The notes: generated from the letters alone by a model not told the origin. 64,000 bases of DNA from an uncultured Clostridium sp. (GCF_910588715.1 NZ_CAJURG010000001.1:216263-280262), one strand, 5' to 3'. Positions 15,805-24,780 are shown, numbered from the stretch's first letter. Numbers and translations: made by a program.

Positions 15805-16474
15805 TATTGATGTTAAACAGTATGAATTTAAAGAGTTATCTAGGAAATCTAATATAAAATCAGTTATAGAATCAATGTTATTTGTAAGCGGTGAACCTTT
15901 ATCATTAAGGGAACTAAGCAATAATTTAGAAATTAAAGATAAAGTTATTGAAGAAGTAATTAAAGAAATGATGAATGAATATGAAGAAAAAAGTAGAGGT
16001 ATTAAATTAATAAGTATAGATGGTGCTTATCAATTAGTTACTAAAAGTGAAAATTCAGATTATATTCAAAAGTTGTTAAAGAAAAATAAAAAGCATTCAC
16101 TTTCTCAGGCATCTATAGAAAGCTTAGCTATAATTGCTTATAAGCAACCAATTACACGTATTGATATAGATGAAATAAGAGGAGTTAAATCAGAATCTGC
16201 AATTCAAAAGCTTGTGGAAAGAGGGTTAATAAAAGATATAGGAAGATTAGAAGTTCCAGGAAGACCTATACTTTATGGAACAACTGATGAGTTTTTAAGA
16301 CAATTTGGACTTAAAACTATAAAAGAGTTGCCATCGCTTGATTTATATAGTGATAAAGAAACTCAAAGTTCTATGAAAGTATTAAATAAGGCTCTTTATG
16401 ATATTAATTCTGATAGTGTAAGTAATGAAACAAATAAGGATATTTTAGAAGTTGCTTCAGATGAAGAAATTTAA
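15797..16474 (+). CDS. scpB: Segregation and condensation protein B
   Basis: Winged-helix partner that dimerises on ScpA. I place the start at GTG 15797, 5-8 nt after AGGAGGAG and overlapping scpA by 8 nt, giving 225 residues. Family motifs: IESMLFVSGEPLSL, LAIIAYKQPITRIDIDEIRG and LVERGLIKDIGR followed by GRPILYGTT. The C-terminal tail beyond residue 190 is acidic and variable, as usual. The order scpA-scpB then a dacB-like gene matches B. subtilis, with gerW and DUF2953 inserted on the other strand. Confidence 0.96.
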   Translation: MSNIDVKQYEFKELSRKSNIKSVIESMLFVSGEPLSLRELSNNLEIKDKVIEEVIKEMMNEYEEKSRGIKLISIDGAYQLVTKSENSDYIQKLLKKNKKHSLSQASIESLAIIAYKQPITRIDIDEIRGVKSESAIQKLVERGLIKDIGRLEVPGRPILYGTTDEFLRQFGLKTIKELPSLDLYSDKETQSSMKVLNKALYDINSDSVSNETNKDILEVASDEEI

Positions 16475-16483
16475 AGTTTTAAT

Positions 16484-16528
16484 AAAAAACATATAGCTAC
16501 TGAAAAATTCAGTAGCTATATGTTTTTT
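16484..16528. terminator. Bidirectional terminator between scpB and gerW
   Basis: Perfect 21-bp stem (16484-16504 with 16508-16528), 3-nt loop, A-run before and T-run after; it serves both convergent transcripts. Confidence 0.93.
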
Positions 16529-16529
16529 A

Positions 16530-16955
16530 TTAATCATCGTTAAAGTCAATATTAGTAACTTTTTTATCAGCTTTTTTATCAATAAAAAAATCTTTTACCA
16601 TTTCAATAACTTGAGGAATAGAGTCAACAACTCTGTCAATAGTATTATCATAATCTACAGGTTGTAATTTTACTATTCCATCTTTTATTATTAAAAATGC
16701 TATTGGTTTAACACTAACACCAGCACCAGAGCCTCCACCAAAAGGATACTTTTCTTCATTTTTTCTTAAAGTTGTATGGTTACCAAATTCACTTCCACCA
16801 GATGCAAACCCAAAAGATACTTTAGATATTGGAACAATTGAAGTACCATCACTAGTTTCAACAACATCTCCAATTACAGTATTAACATCTATCATATCAC
16901 GTAAATTTTCCATAGTGCTTCTCATTAAATTTTCTAATTCATGTTTATCAGTCAT
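16530..16955 (-). CDS. gerW: Spore germination/sporulation protein GerW (YtfJ)
   Basis: Conserved spore-former protein required for normal germination in B. subtilis (YtfJ/GerW). The 141-residue sequence has the hallmark blocks TVIGDVVETSDGTSIVPISK, SFGFASGGSEFG, PFGGGSGAGVSVKPIAFL and IPQVIEMV. It is the second gene of a minus-strand operon behind DUF2953. Its only strong ribosome binding site, AGGAGG, is 25 nt upstream with a hairpin in between (see separate entry); AGGGA at shorter spacing is a weaker alternative. Confidence 0.95.
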   Translation of the reverse strand: MTDKHELENLMRSTMENLRDMIDVNTVIGDVVETSDGTSIVPISKVSFGFASGGSEFGNHTTLRKNEEKYPFGGGSGAGVSVKPIAFLIIKDGIVKLQPVDYDNTIDRVVDSIPQVIEMVKDFFIDKKADKKVTNIDFNDD

Positions 16956-16986
16956 AATAATCCCTATATTTAGGGAATCACCTCCT
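16956..16986 (-). promoter_or_regulatory. gerW ribosome binding site with intervening hairpin
   Basis: On the minus strand, AGGAGG (16986-16981) also encodes the last two Arg codons of DUF2953 and is followed by its TGA. Then TCCCTA-AATA-TAGGGA (16976-16961) can form a 6-bp, 4-nt-loop hairpin, followed by TTATT and the gerW ATG. Linear spacing is 25 nt; with the hairpin folded it is 9 nt, near ideal. Direct reading of sequence; the folding effect is inferred. Confidence 0.55.
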
Positions 16987-17559
16987 ACTTCTTATAATAG
17001 ATTTATAAATAATATGAAATATATAAATAATTTGAGCTAAATTAAAGGTAATTATACTACTTATTGTAAATTCTAATAATAGTTCATCTTTAAATATTGG
17101 CTTAAAATTATTTTTAAATATTTTAACTTTAAATAATATAGAAAAAATATAAAATAAAATTGGATTAGTATTATAAAGTAATCCTAAATATATAGCCGTT
17201 TTACTTGAATCTTTTAAAGAATAAGTAGTATCAGCAGAAAATTTCATTGAGGGTTTAAATTTATTTGTTTTTAAATTTTGATAAAGAATTTTTATGAAGA
17301 ATTTTAAATTAATTTTTCTTTTTTTAGGTTCAATTTTAATATCATATTTAGTTTTTTTGTTTTTAGTTTTCTTTTCTTTCTTCTTTTTGGAATTCTTTTT
17401 ATTTAAAAACTTTTTTAAAACACCATCATGATTAGAGATTATATTGATATTATAAAATTTTATGTAATACCTATCTTTAGAGTAATAAATTTTTAACTTT
17501 ATGGGGATAGGTATAAATAAAATTAATATTAAAACAACAATAATTATAAAAAAAAGCAT
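16978..17559 (-). CDS. DUF2953 domain protein
   Basis: A 193-residue protein with an N-terminal membrane segment (about 2-18, very rich in Ile), a Lys-rich stretch near residues 55-75, and conserved AIYLGLLYNTNP. It matches the DUF2953 family (B. subtilis YtfI), which is encoded beside ytfJ/gerW in spore formers. Role unknown, presumably sporulation linked. First gene of the minus-strand operon; its stop overlaps the AGGAGGTGA binding site used for gerW. Confidence 0.85.
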   Translation of the reverse strand: MLFFIIIVVLILILFIPIPIKLKIYYSKDRYYIKFYNINIISNHDGVLKKFLNKKNSKKKKEKKTKNKKTKYDIKIEPKKRKINLKFFIKILYQNLKTNKFKPSMKFSADTTYSLKDSSKTAIYLGLLYNTNPILFYIFSILFKVKIFKNNFKPIFKDELLLEFTISSIITFNLAQIIYIFHIIYKSIIRSRR

Positions 17560-17691
17560 AATTAACCTCCCATAACTTTTTATAGTATTACCACAAAAAT
17601 AAAATATAAATCATAAAAATTTATTATTTAGGTTTAAAATTTTTATAAATGAAAATACTACATGTGTAAAGAGAAAATAGGAGTGATACTA

Positions 17692-18861
17692 ATGATGAAA
17701 TTTAAAATCATAGGAATAACTTTGAGCTTATTTTTGATGATTTCTCAATTATTAAGTAATTGTGTATATGCTCAATGTTTTGAAGATGAAGATGAAAATG
17801 ATATAGCAATAATTGAAGATTATAAAATAGATGATGTAGACATGAGTAATGTAATGAGCAATATTAAGGTTTCAGCTAGAAATGCAATAGCCTTAGATAG
17901 TAAGACAAAGCAGGTTTTGTTTGAACAAAATGCAAATGAAATTGTACCAATGGCTAGTACTACAAAGATACTTACAGCTTTGGTTGCAATAACTCATGGA
18001 AATTTAGACAGAGAAGTTACTATAAGTAAAAATGCAGCATCTATTAGAGGATCAAAGGTTGGATATGTAGCTGGAGAAAAGATAAGATTAAGAGAATTGT
18101 TATATGGATTAATGTATAAATCAGGAAATGATGCAGCTATAGCAATTGCTGAAGATATAGGGGGAAGCATAGAGGGGTTTGCAAAGATAATGAATGATTA
18201 TGCTATTAGTTTAGGATTAATAAATTCACATTTTGAAAGTCCACATGGATTAGATAGTCCTAAGCATTATACTTGTGCATATGATTTAGCTCTTTTAACT
18301 ACAAAGGCAATGGAAAATGATTTATTTTGCCAAATTTGTGGAACAAAAACTATAACTAGAGATACTTCTAATTTTACGAGAGATTATAATAATATAAATA
18401 AAATTTTATATAGAATTCCTCAAGCTAATGGAGTTAAAACTGGTTATACAGGCCAAGCAGGAAAGTGTTTAGTATCTTCAGTAAAACATGAAGGAAGAAA
18501 TATAATTATAGTTGTTTTAAATTGTAGTGATAGATGGAATGTTACAGAAAAAATATATAAATATGTTGCAGATAATTATTGCTTTAAAAGTGATAATATA
18601 AAAGATATTACAAAATCATCAGAGTTTATTAGTTTAGGAAGTGTTATTGAAGAATGTGATTTTGAATATGGATTTAAAGGCGAAGGAGCTATAGAACTAG
18701 AAGTTTTTAACACAATAAATAAAAACTCTGGAGATATAATAGGTAAAGTAGCATTGAATAGTAATGGAGAAGAGTTGTTAAAAAAGAAATTAATTTGTAA
18801 AAAAGATATATCTCAAAATGAATTTGATGAAATTGTTAATGGAGAAAGCACTAATAATTAG
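17692..18861 (+). CDS. D-alanyl-D-alanine carboxypeptidase, DacB-like
   Basis: A secreted low-molecular-weight penicillin-binding protein of 389 residues: signal peptide about 1-27, motifs STTK (Ser89, Lys92), SGN (144-146) and KTG (249-251). AGGAG lies 8 nt upstream of ATG 17692; a second ATG follows directly. It lies just after scpAB, where B. subtilis has the spore-cortex enzyme dacB, and beside the sporulation genes gerW and DUF2953, so a role in cortex cross-linking is plausible. The spmA and spmB genes that follow dacB in B. subtilis are absent. Its stop codon is inside the terminator hairpin. Confidence 0.88.
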   Translation: MMKFKIIGITLSLFLMISQLLSNCVYAQCFEDEDENDIAIIEDYKIDDVDMSNVMSNIKVSARNAIALDSKTKQVLFEQNANEIVPMASTTKILTALVAITHGNLDREVTISKNAASIRGSKVGYVAGEKIRLRELLYGLMYKSGNDAAIAIAEDIGGSIEGFAKIMNDYAISLGLINSHFESPHGLDSPKHYTCAYDLALLTTKAMENDLFCQICGTKTITRDTSNFTRDYNNINKILYRIPQANGVKTGYTGQAGKCLVSSVKHEGRNIIIVVLNCSDRWNVTEKIYKYVADNYCFKSDNIKDITKSSEFISLGSVIEECDFEYGFKGEGAIELEVFNTINKNSGDIIGKVALNSNGEELLKKKLICKKDISQNEFDEIVNGESTNN

Positions 18862-18873
18862 TGCTTTTTTCTT
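18845..18873 (+). terminator. Terminator overlapping the end of the dacB-like gene
   Basis: Stem 18845-18854 with 18858-18867, 3-nt loop, T-run to 18870 and beyond. The left arm lies within the last codons. Confidence 0.88.
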
Positions 18874-18957
18874 TTAATGTATAAATTTATGTTATAAAAT
18901 ATAATATATAAGTTTTTATTTAAATAATTATAAGATTATATGGAGGGAAATATTAAA

Positions 18958-19563
18958 ATGAAAAATAAGGTACAAAGTTTAGAAACATTAGCACAAACTA
19001 AGTTTTTAAGTCTTTATAATGCAAATTATATAAATAAGGGTGGAAATAATAAAACATGGACTATTGCTACTAGAAAAAGTAAGGAAGAATTAGAAGATCA
19101 ATTTTTTGATGGAAAAGAAGATAAGGTTGATGCAGTTGTTATATTAGCATATCATAAGGATGAAAAGAAATTAGTTGCAATTAGACAATTTAGAATCCCT
19201 TTAAATAATTATGTTTATGAATTGCCAGCAGGTTTAATAGATAATAATGATGATATTATATCTACAGTAAAAAGAGAATTAAAAGAGGAAACAGGATTGG
19301 ATTTAGAAGAAGTTATAGAAAGTAAAATTGGTCAAAAGTTATATTTATCACCAGGAATGACAGATGAATCAGTTTCTTTAATTTATTGCACATGTTCTGG
19401 AAAGGTATCAGATGAAAACTTAGAAGAGGATGAAGATATAGAAACTATATTATTATCTAAAGATGATGCTATTAAAATATTAAATAGTGGGGAAAGATGT
19501 GATATTAAATTTTTTATGGCCTTACAAGGTTTTATTCAAATGGGTGAAGATATTTTTAAATAA
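18958..19563 (+). CDS. NUDIX hydrolase, ADP-ribose pyrophosphatase type
   Basis: A 201-residue hydrolase of nucleoside diphosphate derivatives. The Nudix box spans about residues 92-114: Gly92 then REL..EETGL, with Asp in place of the first box Glu. The upstream LPAGLID and the beta-strand IRQFRIPLNNYVYELP resemble ADP-ribose pyrophosphatases. ATG 18958 is preferred over the in-frame ATG 18940, which is part of the GGAGG site. Monocistronic. Confidence 0.9.
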   Translation: MKNKVQSLETLAQTKFLSLYNANYINKGGNNKTWTIATRKSKEELEDQFFDGKEDKVDAVVILAYHKDEKKLVAIRQFRIPLNNYVYELPAGLIDNNDDIISTVKRELKEETGLDLEEVIESKIGQKLYLSPGMTDESVSLIYCTCSGKVSDENLEEDEDIETILLSKDDAIKILNSGERCDIKFFMALQGFIQMGEDIFK

Positions 19564-19599
19564 AATTAGTTTTTAAGTTATAAAATAAAATTTAATATT

Positions 19600-19670
19600 T
19601 ATAAAGTCGCAATATATAAAGTCGCAATATATAATGTAGAAATTTACTTTATTTATTGCGACTTTTTATT
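19600..19670 (+). terminator. Terminator with tandemly duplicated left arm
   Basis: A 15-bp unit (TATAAAGTCGCAATA) occurs twice in tandem at 19600-19614 and 19615-19629. Either copy can pair with the single right arm TATTGCGACTTT at 19654-19665, followed by T's. So two alternative stems can form. The remaining 140 bp up to the next gene show nothing else I can identify. Confidence 0.8.
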
Positions 19671-19815
19671 TAAATATAGCACTATTAGCATAATTTTTAA
19701 GTATAAGTAAAACTATTAATAGATATAATAGTATTTTATGAATTATAATTTATAGTAACAAAAATACATTTTTTAAATAATCTATATAGTATATAGTATT
19801 ACTTTAGGAGTCTAA

Positions 19816-20808
19816 ATGTTTAAGGAGACAATTGATTGTATAGATGCAGGAAGTGAGTTTTGCCCATGTCATTTAGCTGAAAGTGGAGAATGTATTCTTT
19901 GTTCACAATTGCAAGGAAACCATTTTTGTGATTGTTTAAACTGGAAGGGAGTATGTATATACCAAGAATTTCATGATAATGGAAACAAGGCAAAAGAACA
20001 AAGGAAAACTTATACTTGCAAGGTATCTGAAAAAATATTATATCCGGATGATATATTACTAATTAAATTTGAAGCACCACATAAGCTTGTGATAGATTTA
20101 GCAAGACCTGGTAGCTTTATTTTTGTTAGAAGCGAAGAAAATGTATATTTTGATGTTCCTATTTCAATTTTAGAATCAGACATTGAAACTAATATAATTT
20201 CAATAATGATAGAAGTAAGGGGTATTAAAACTAAACAATTATTAAATATAAAAGCAGGAGGAAATATAACAATAAGAGGACCTTATTGGAATGGAGTATT
20301 TGGTTTAAAAAACATAGGAAAACAGAAAAATAATGATACTTTAGTAATAGCTAGGGGAATAGGTATGGCTCCTATGATGCCTGTAATTGAGAAGTTAATT
20401 GAAAATGGTAATTCTGTAACACTTTTGTTAGATAAACAACCTTTTAAAGATATTTATGTATCAGAGTGGTTAGATAAATTGAATATAGTTCCTCAAGAAA
20501 TGAATTTGATAGAAAAGGGACAATTATCACCTGAAGGAAAAGTTGCTATAAAATCTATTGTTAAATATAATAATATATCTTTAATTCATATAGCTGGAGC
20601 TGATATCTTGACTTATAGCATTATTGATTTTTTAGATTCATTAGAAAGACAAGACATAGATTTATCATGTTGTAATAATTTTAAAATGTGTTGTGGTGAG
20701 GGTGTATGTGGAAGTTGTACAGCTAGATTTTCAGGTCATAGGGTAAAAAGATTTTGTAAGGTACAAGCTAGTCCAAGAGGAATTTTTGAAGGGAGGAGAT
20801 TAATATGA
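19816..20808 (+). CDS. PyrK/SudB-like FAD/NAD-binding iron-sulphur reductase with Cys-rich N-terminus
   Basis: A 330-residue protein. The N-terminal 50 residues hold eight Cys (8, 16, 18, 26, 29, 38, 40, 47; CPCHLAESGECILC then CDC), a candidate metal or cluster site. A ferredoxin-reductase-like FAD domain and NAD domain (ARGIGMAPMMPVIEK) follow, then a PyrK-type [2Fe-2S] motif, Cys293, 298, 301 and 314 (CCGEGVCGSC). This is the family annotated as sulfide or dihydroorotate dehydrogenase-like electron-transfer subunits. It overlaps the next flavoprotein gene by ATGA, so the two are translationally coupled. Substrate unknown; no pyr or sud genes are nearby. Confidence 0.88.
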   Translation: MFKETIDCIDAGSEFCPCHLAESGECILCSQLQGNHFCDCLNWKGVCIYQEFHDNGNKAKEQRKTYTCKVSEKILYPDDILLIKFEAPHKLVIDLARPGSFIFVRSEENVYFDVPISILESDIETNIISIMIEVRGIKTKQLLNIKAGGNITIRGPYWNGVFGLKNIGKQKNNDTLVIARGIGMAPMMPVIEKLIENGNSVTLLLDKQPFKDIYVSEWLDKLNIVPQEMNLIEKGQLSPEGKVAIKSIVKYNNISLIHIAGADILTYSIIDFLDSLERQDIDLSCCNNFKMCCGEGVCGSCTARFSGHRVKRFCKVQASPRGIFEGRRLI

Positions 20809-22082
20809 AGGTAGTAGTTGTAGGTGGAGGTTGGTCAGGTTGTGCTGCTGCTATAACAGCAAAAAAAGCTGGAGCTGATGTTCATATTTATGAAAAAACA
20901 GATCTTTTACTTGGACTTGGTAATGTTGGTGGTATAATGAGAAATAATGGTCGTTATACAGCTTCAGAAGAGCTTATAGCTTTAGGTGGAGGAGATTTAA
21001 TAAAATTAACAGATGATTGTGCAAGACATGCTAATATAGAATTTCCTGGTCATAAACATGCAATTCTTTATGATGTGAATATTATTGAAGGTGTAGTTAA
21101 AGATTATTTAAAATCATTGGGAATACATCTTCATATGGAGAGTCGTGTTAAAGATGTTGATGTTGAAAATAAAAAAATAAAGGGAATCTTATTAAGTAAT
21201 GATACCTATGTTAAAGGTGATGTATTCATTGAAACAACAGGATCAACAGGACCAATGGGTAATTGTTTGAGATACGGTAATGGATGTTCTATGTGTATTT
21301 TGCGTTGTCCTGCTTTTGGTCCAAGATTAAGTATAAGTGCAAGATGTGGAGTTTCTGACATTCAAGGAGAAAGAAATGGAGATGCACTTGGAGCATTTTC
21401 TGGTTCTTGTAAACTTGCAAAAGAAAGTTTATCTAAAGATATTAAAGACAAGTTAGATAAGACAGGGGTAGTTGTTTTAAAAGTTCCTGCTGAAGATGTT
21501 AATTATGGTAAACTTAGCACAAAAGTATGTCAACAATATGCTCTTAAAGAATTTGCTGAAAATATAGTTTTGCTTGATACTGGTCATGCTAAGCTTATGA
21601 CAACTTATTATCCACTTGAAAAGCTTAGAAAGATACCTGGTCTTGAATATGCTAAATATGTTGATCCTTATGCAGGAAGCAAGGGTAATTCTATAAGGTA
21701 TTTGTCTGTTGCTCCAAGAACTAATGATATGAAAGTTATTGGAGTAGATAATCTTTTGTGTGCAGGAGAAAAAGCAGGACTTTTTGTTGGTCATACTGAA
21801 GCTATATGTACTGGTAGCTTAGCTGGACATAATGCTGTAAGGCTTATTATGGGAATGCCGTTATTAATTTTACCTTCTTCTATAGCTATAGGTGATTTAA
21901 TTGCTTTTGCAAATGAAAAAGCTGAAACTAGAGAAGGAAGAAAAGATAGATATACTTTTGCTGGAGCTAGTTACTTTAAGAGAATGCAGGAATTAGGACT
22001 TTATACAATTGATAAGGATGAAATTAATAATAGAGTTAAGAAAGTAAATTTAGATAATATATTTGATCAAAAATTAGTATAA
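20805..22082 (+). CDS. FAD-dependent oxidoreductase distantly like MnmG/TrmFO
   Basis: A 425-residue flavoprotein. The N-terminus VVVVGGGWSGCAAAITAKKAG is a Rossmann dinucleotide fold (GGGWSG at 7-12), DVFIETTGSTGPMG follows, then a Cys cluster at 154, 161, 164 and 168. Near the C-terminus LLCAGEKAGLFVGHTEAICTG resembles the FAD-contact region of MnmG/TrmFO proteins. No tRNA-modification gene is nearby. The 4-nt overlap with the upstream FAD/NAD/Fe-S protein suggests an obligate electron-transfer pair, NAD(P)H to the first protein and flavin to this one. The substrate is not known to me. Confidence 0.85.
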   Translation: MKVVVVGGGWSGCAAAITAKKAGADVHIYEKTDLLLGLGNVGGIMRNNGRYTASEELIALGGGDLIKLTDDCARHANIEFPGHKHAILYDVNIIEGVVKDYLKSLGIHLHMESRVKDVDVENKKIKGILLSNDTYVKGDVFIETTGSTGPMGNCLRYGNGCSMCILRCPAFGPRLSISARCGVSDIQGERNGDALGAFSGSCKLAKESLSKDIKDKLDKTGVVVLKVPAEDVNYGKLSTKVCQQYALKEFAENIVLLDTGHAKLMTTYYPLEKLRKIPGLEYAKYVDPYAGSKGNSIRYLSVAPRTNDMKVIGVDNLLCAGEKAGLFVGHTEAICTGSLAGHNAVRLIMGMPLLILPSSIAIGDLIAFANEKAETREGRKDRYTFAGASYFKRMQELGLYTIDKDEINNRVKKVNLDNIFDQKLV

Positions 22083-22086
22083 ATTT

Positions 22087-22130
22087 AATAAATCTCTATA
22101 GATTATTTTTAATTTATAGAGATTTATTTT
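22087..22130 (+). terminator. Terminator of the redox pair
   Basis: Perfect 14-bp stem (22087-22100 with 22115-22128), 14-nt T-rich loop, T-tail. Confidence 0.85.
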
Positions 22131-22265
22131 AGTTTATCTCTATATTTTAAATTAAAGTTATATAAATATTTACATATATTAGAGCTTTTCTATGTTGAAT
22201 TTATTGGCTTTTTATGATAATATTGTTCGTTGTTTAAAATAATTTATAAGATAAGAGAGGAAAAT

Positions 22266-23264
22266 ATGATGAAAAATAAAATTGTAGCAAATACTATAAA
22301 TTATTTAGCAATTTTATTATTTGTTAATGTATTTGCACTTATATTTGGAAGAGGTAATACACTAATTGGAGTTACAATAGTAGTAGCTATATCTATATTA
22401 AGATTAGAAGATATGACTAAAAATTTCTATAGTAATTTGTTTAGGTTACTTTTTATTAATTTAATTTCTGGAGTTTTTGCACATTTAGCAAGCCATAATA
22501 TCTATTTAGGATTAATATTAAATTTTAGTATATTATTAGTAATGGGATATACTTTAACTTCTAAGTTAAATAAAGTAAAACTTCTTCCTTTTGGATTACA
22601 ATATTTATTTATGTTGTATGCTCCTGTAAGTGGTAATGATTTTGTAAAAAGATTATTAGGACTAGCCACTGGAGCATTTTTAGTAATGTTGGTTCAACTT
22701 ATAACTTATAGGAAAAGTAAAAAGCTTGAAGAACCTAAGTGTCAAAGTAATACTATAAAGAAAGAGAATGAGTATATTTTATTATTTAATAAGTTTAATA
22801 TTCATAATGTAAGAGGAGCTTATGCATTTAGAGTAGCTTTAATTATTACTATATCAGTATTTTTAGTAGACTTCTTTAAACTAGCTCAAGGACGTTGGAT
22901 AATATATACAGTATTTGCATTAACAGAATTATATTCTGAAAATTGTAGAATAAGATCAAAGCAACGTTTTCAAGGTACTGTTGTTGGTGTAATCATAATG
23001 ATGATACTATTTATATTTATTAAAGATAATTCTATCAGAGGATTAATGGCTCTAATTCCAGGTTATTTAGGATCATATGCTACTAATTATAGAGATAATA
23101 TTCTATGTGTAACAATGTCTGTAGTTGCATCAGTTTCATTAACAAATGGTACATTTACAACAGGGATAGAAAGAGTTGCATATATATGTATTGGAATTGT
23201 AATAGCTATAATAGCAGATAAGATAATACTAAACAAAAAAATAGAATGTGTAAATAATGCATGA
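22266..23264 (+). CDS. FUSC family membrane protein
   Basis: About 332 residues with ten hydrophobic segments in two halves separated by a Lys/Glu-rich cytoplasmic linker (about 150-180), and the conserved AFRVALIITISVFLVD...GRWIIYTVFAL and RFQGTVVGV of the FUSC/aromatic-acid-exporter-like family. Likely an efflux pump of unknown substrate. AGAGAGG precedes tandem ATGs at 22266 and 22269; either may be used. Monocistronic with a strong terminator. Confidence 0.85.
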   Translation: MMKNKIVANTINYLAILLFVNVFALIFGRGNTLIGVTIVVAISILRLEDMTKNFYSNLFRLLFINLISGVFAHLASHNIYLGLILNFSILLVMGYTLTSKLNKVKLLPFGLQYLFMLYAPVSGNDFVKRLLGLATGAFLVMLVQLITYRKSKKLEEPKCQSNTIKKENEYILLFNKFNIHNVRGAYAFRVALIITISVFLVDFFKLAQGRWIIYTVFALTELYSENCRIRSKQRFQGTVVGVIIMMILFIFIKDNSIRGLMALIPGYLGSYATNYRDNILCVTMSVVASVSLTNGTFTTGIERVAYICIGIVIAIIADKIILNKKIECVNNA

Positions 23265-23266
23265 TA

Positions 23267-23307
23267 AATTAAAAGAACTACTTTTTAGTAAGGTAGTTCT
23301 TTTAATT
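23267..23307 (+). terminator. Terminator of the FUSC gene
   Basis: Perfect 15-bp stem (23267-23281 with 23293-23307), 11-nt loop, AT-rich tail. Confidence 0.85.
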
Positions 23308-23480
23308 TAAAAAGATATTAATAACATCTTATATAATATACTCGTAAATGATAATTATTAAACAAAATAAAATCTTAAGTATAACTTAAAAATTAAATTT
23401 TAAATAGATTATTTAATTAACATAAAAAATAGTGTATAATATCCATTAATTAGAATTATTAATTGGAGGAGAATAAAAAC

Positions 23481-24623
23481 TTGAAAAATATTTTAGGAGA
23501 TAAATTTAAAGAGTATTGGGGTATAGTTACATATGTAGTAGTTTTGGTTTATGCGATATTTAACTTTAGTAATCTTATATCAGGTGTTAAGAGTATAATA
23601 GGAATTATTTCACCATTTATAGTAGGAATAGCAATAGCATTTGTTTTAAATTTAGTTATGAAAATTTTCGAAGAAAAGATATTTAACTTTTTAAGTGATA
23701 AAAAATATAAAAAGTATTTAAAATTTAAGAGACCATTATCAGTTTTTTTTACTTTCATTACTGTATTTTTAATAATATTATCATTAATAAGTTTTATAAT
23801 TCCACAACTTATTGATAGTATATCCAAATTAACTAATGCGGTTCCGTCATATATGAAATCATTTGAAATATTTATAAGCAAGTATGTTACTCATACTGAA
23901 ATATTAAATACTGTTTGGAATAATTTTTTATCTGCATGGAAAGAAGTTATTCAGTTTACTGGTCAAGTTTTAGCATCATCTTTAACCAGTGTAGTAAATA
24001 TTACAGTAGGTTTTACTAGTGGGTTATTTAATTTTATTCTTTCTATAATTTTTTCAATATATATGTTGTTAAATAAAGAAGATTTACAGCTTGGAATGAA
24101 AAAAGTTTTATATTCATTTATTAGAAAAAGTTTTGCTGATAGAGTAATACGTTTAGGAAAAATATCGAATGAAGTTTTTTCTAGTTATATTGGAGGTCAA
24201 TTTATAGAAGCTATTATTATAGGTGTTTTATGTTTTATAGGGATGATTATACTTAGAATGCCTTATTCACTTCTTATAAGTGTTTTAATAGCAGTAACAG
24301 CTTTAATACCTATTTTTGGTGCATTTATAGGAACTATTCCTTCTGCTTTTATAATTTTAATAATTGATCCAATGAAGGCTATTTGGTTTATAATATTTAT
24401 AATTGTTCTTCAGCAAGTAGAAGGTAATTTAATTTACCCTAAGGTTGTAGGAGGATCAATAGGACTACCACCAATATGGGTAATGTTAGCAATGATTATT
24501 GGGGGGAATGCCTTTGGATTTATAGGTATATTACTTGGAATACCTATATTTTCTGTAGTATATAAAGTTTTTAAAGAAATCGTAGATAAAAGGTTAAAAA
24601 AGTTAGAATTATATAATAAATAA
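23481..24623 (+). CDS. AI-2E family transporter (YtvI/PerM type)
   Basis: About 380 residues with eight membrane segments: three N-terminal, a large extracytoplasmic-facing region, then five C-terminal with the conserved ALIPIFGAFIGTIPSAFI and QQVEGNLIYPKVVG-SIGLPP. This is the UPF0118/AI-2E family, several of which are Na+/H+ antiporters; the autoinducer role is not general. TTG 23481 is chosen because GGAGGAG lies 9 nt upstream; TTG 23463 overlaps that site. A TATAAT at 23435-23440 is the likely -10. Confidence 0.88.
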   Translation: MKNILGDKFKEYWGIVTYVVVLVYAIFNFSNLISGVKSIIGIISPFIVGIAIAFVLNLVMKIFEEKIFNFLSDKKYKKYLKFKRPLSVFFTFITVFLIILSLISFIIPQLIDSISKLTNAVPSYMKSFEIFISKYVTHTEILNTVWNNFLSAWKEVIQFTGQVLASSLTSVVNITVGFTSGLFNFILSIIFSIYMLLNKEDLQLGMKKVLYSFIRKSFADRVIRLGKISNEVFSSYIGGQFIEAIIIGVLCFIGMIILRMPYSLLISVLIAVTALIPIFGAFIGTIPSAFIILIIDPMKAIWFIIFIIVLQQVEGNLIYPKVVGGSIGLPPIWVMLAMIIGGNAFGFIGILLGIPIFSVVYKVFKEIVDKRLKKLELYNK

Positions 24624-24631
24624 AGTATATA

Positions 24632-24669
24632 AATTAAAAGGAAAGCTATTTATAGCTTTCCTTTTAATT
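24632..24669 (+). terminator. Terminator of the AI-2E transporter gene
   Basis: Perfect 17-bp stem (24632-24648 with 24653-24669), 4-nt loop, T-rich tail. Confidence 0.92.
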
Positions 24670-24780
24670 TATATTTAGTTTTTTGATTAAAATTTTTAAA
24701 GTATTTATATGTTATAATATTATTAATGATAGTTTAAATAAGAATTAGTAGTGAGGTATTAGGTATTAGGAGGAATTTAA

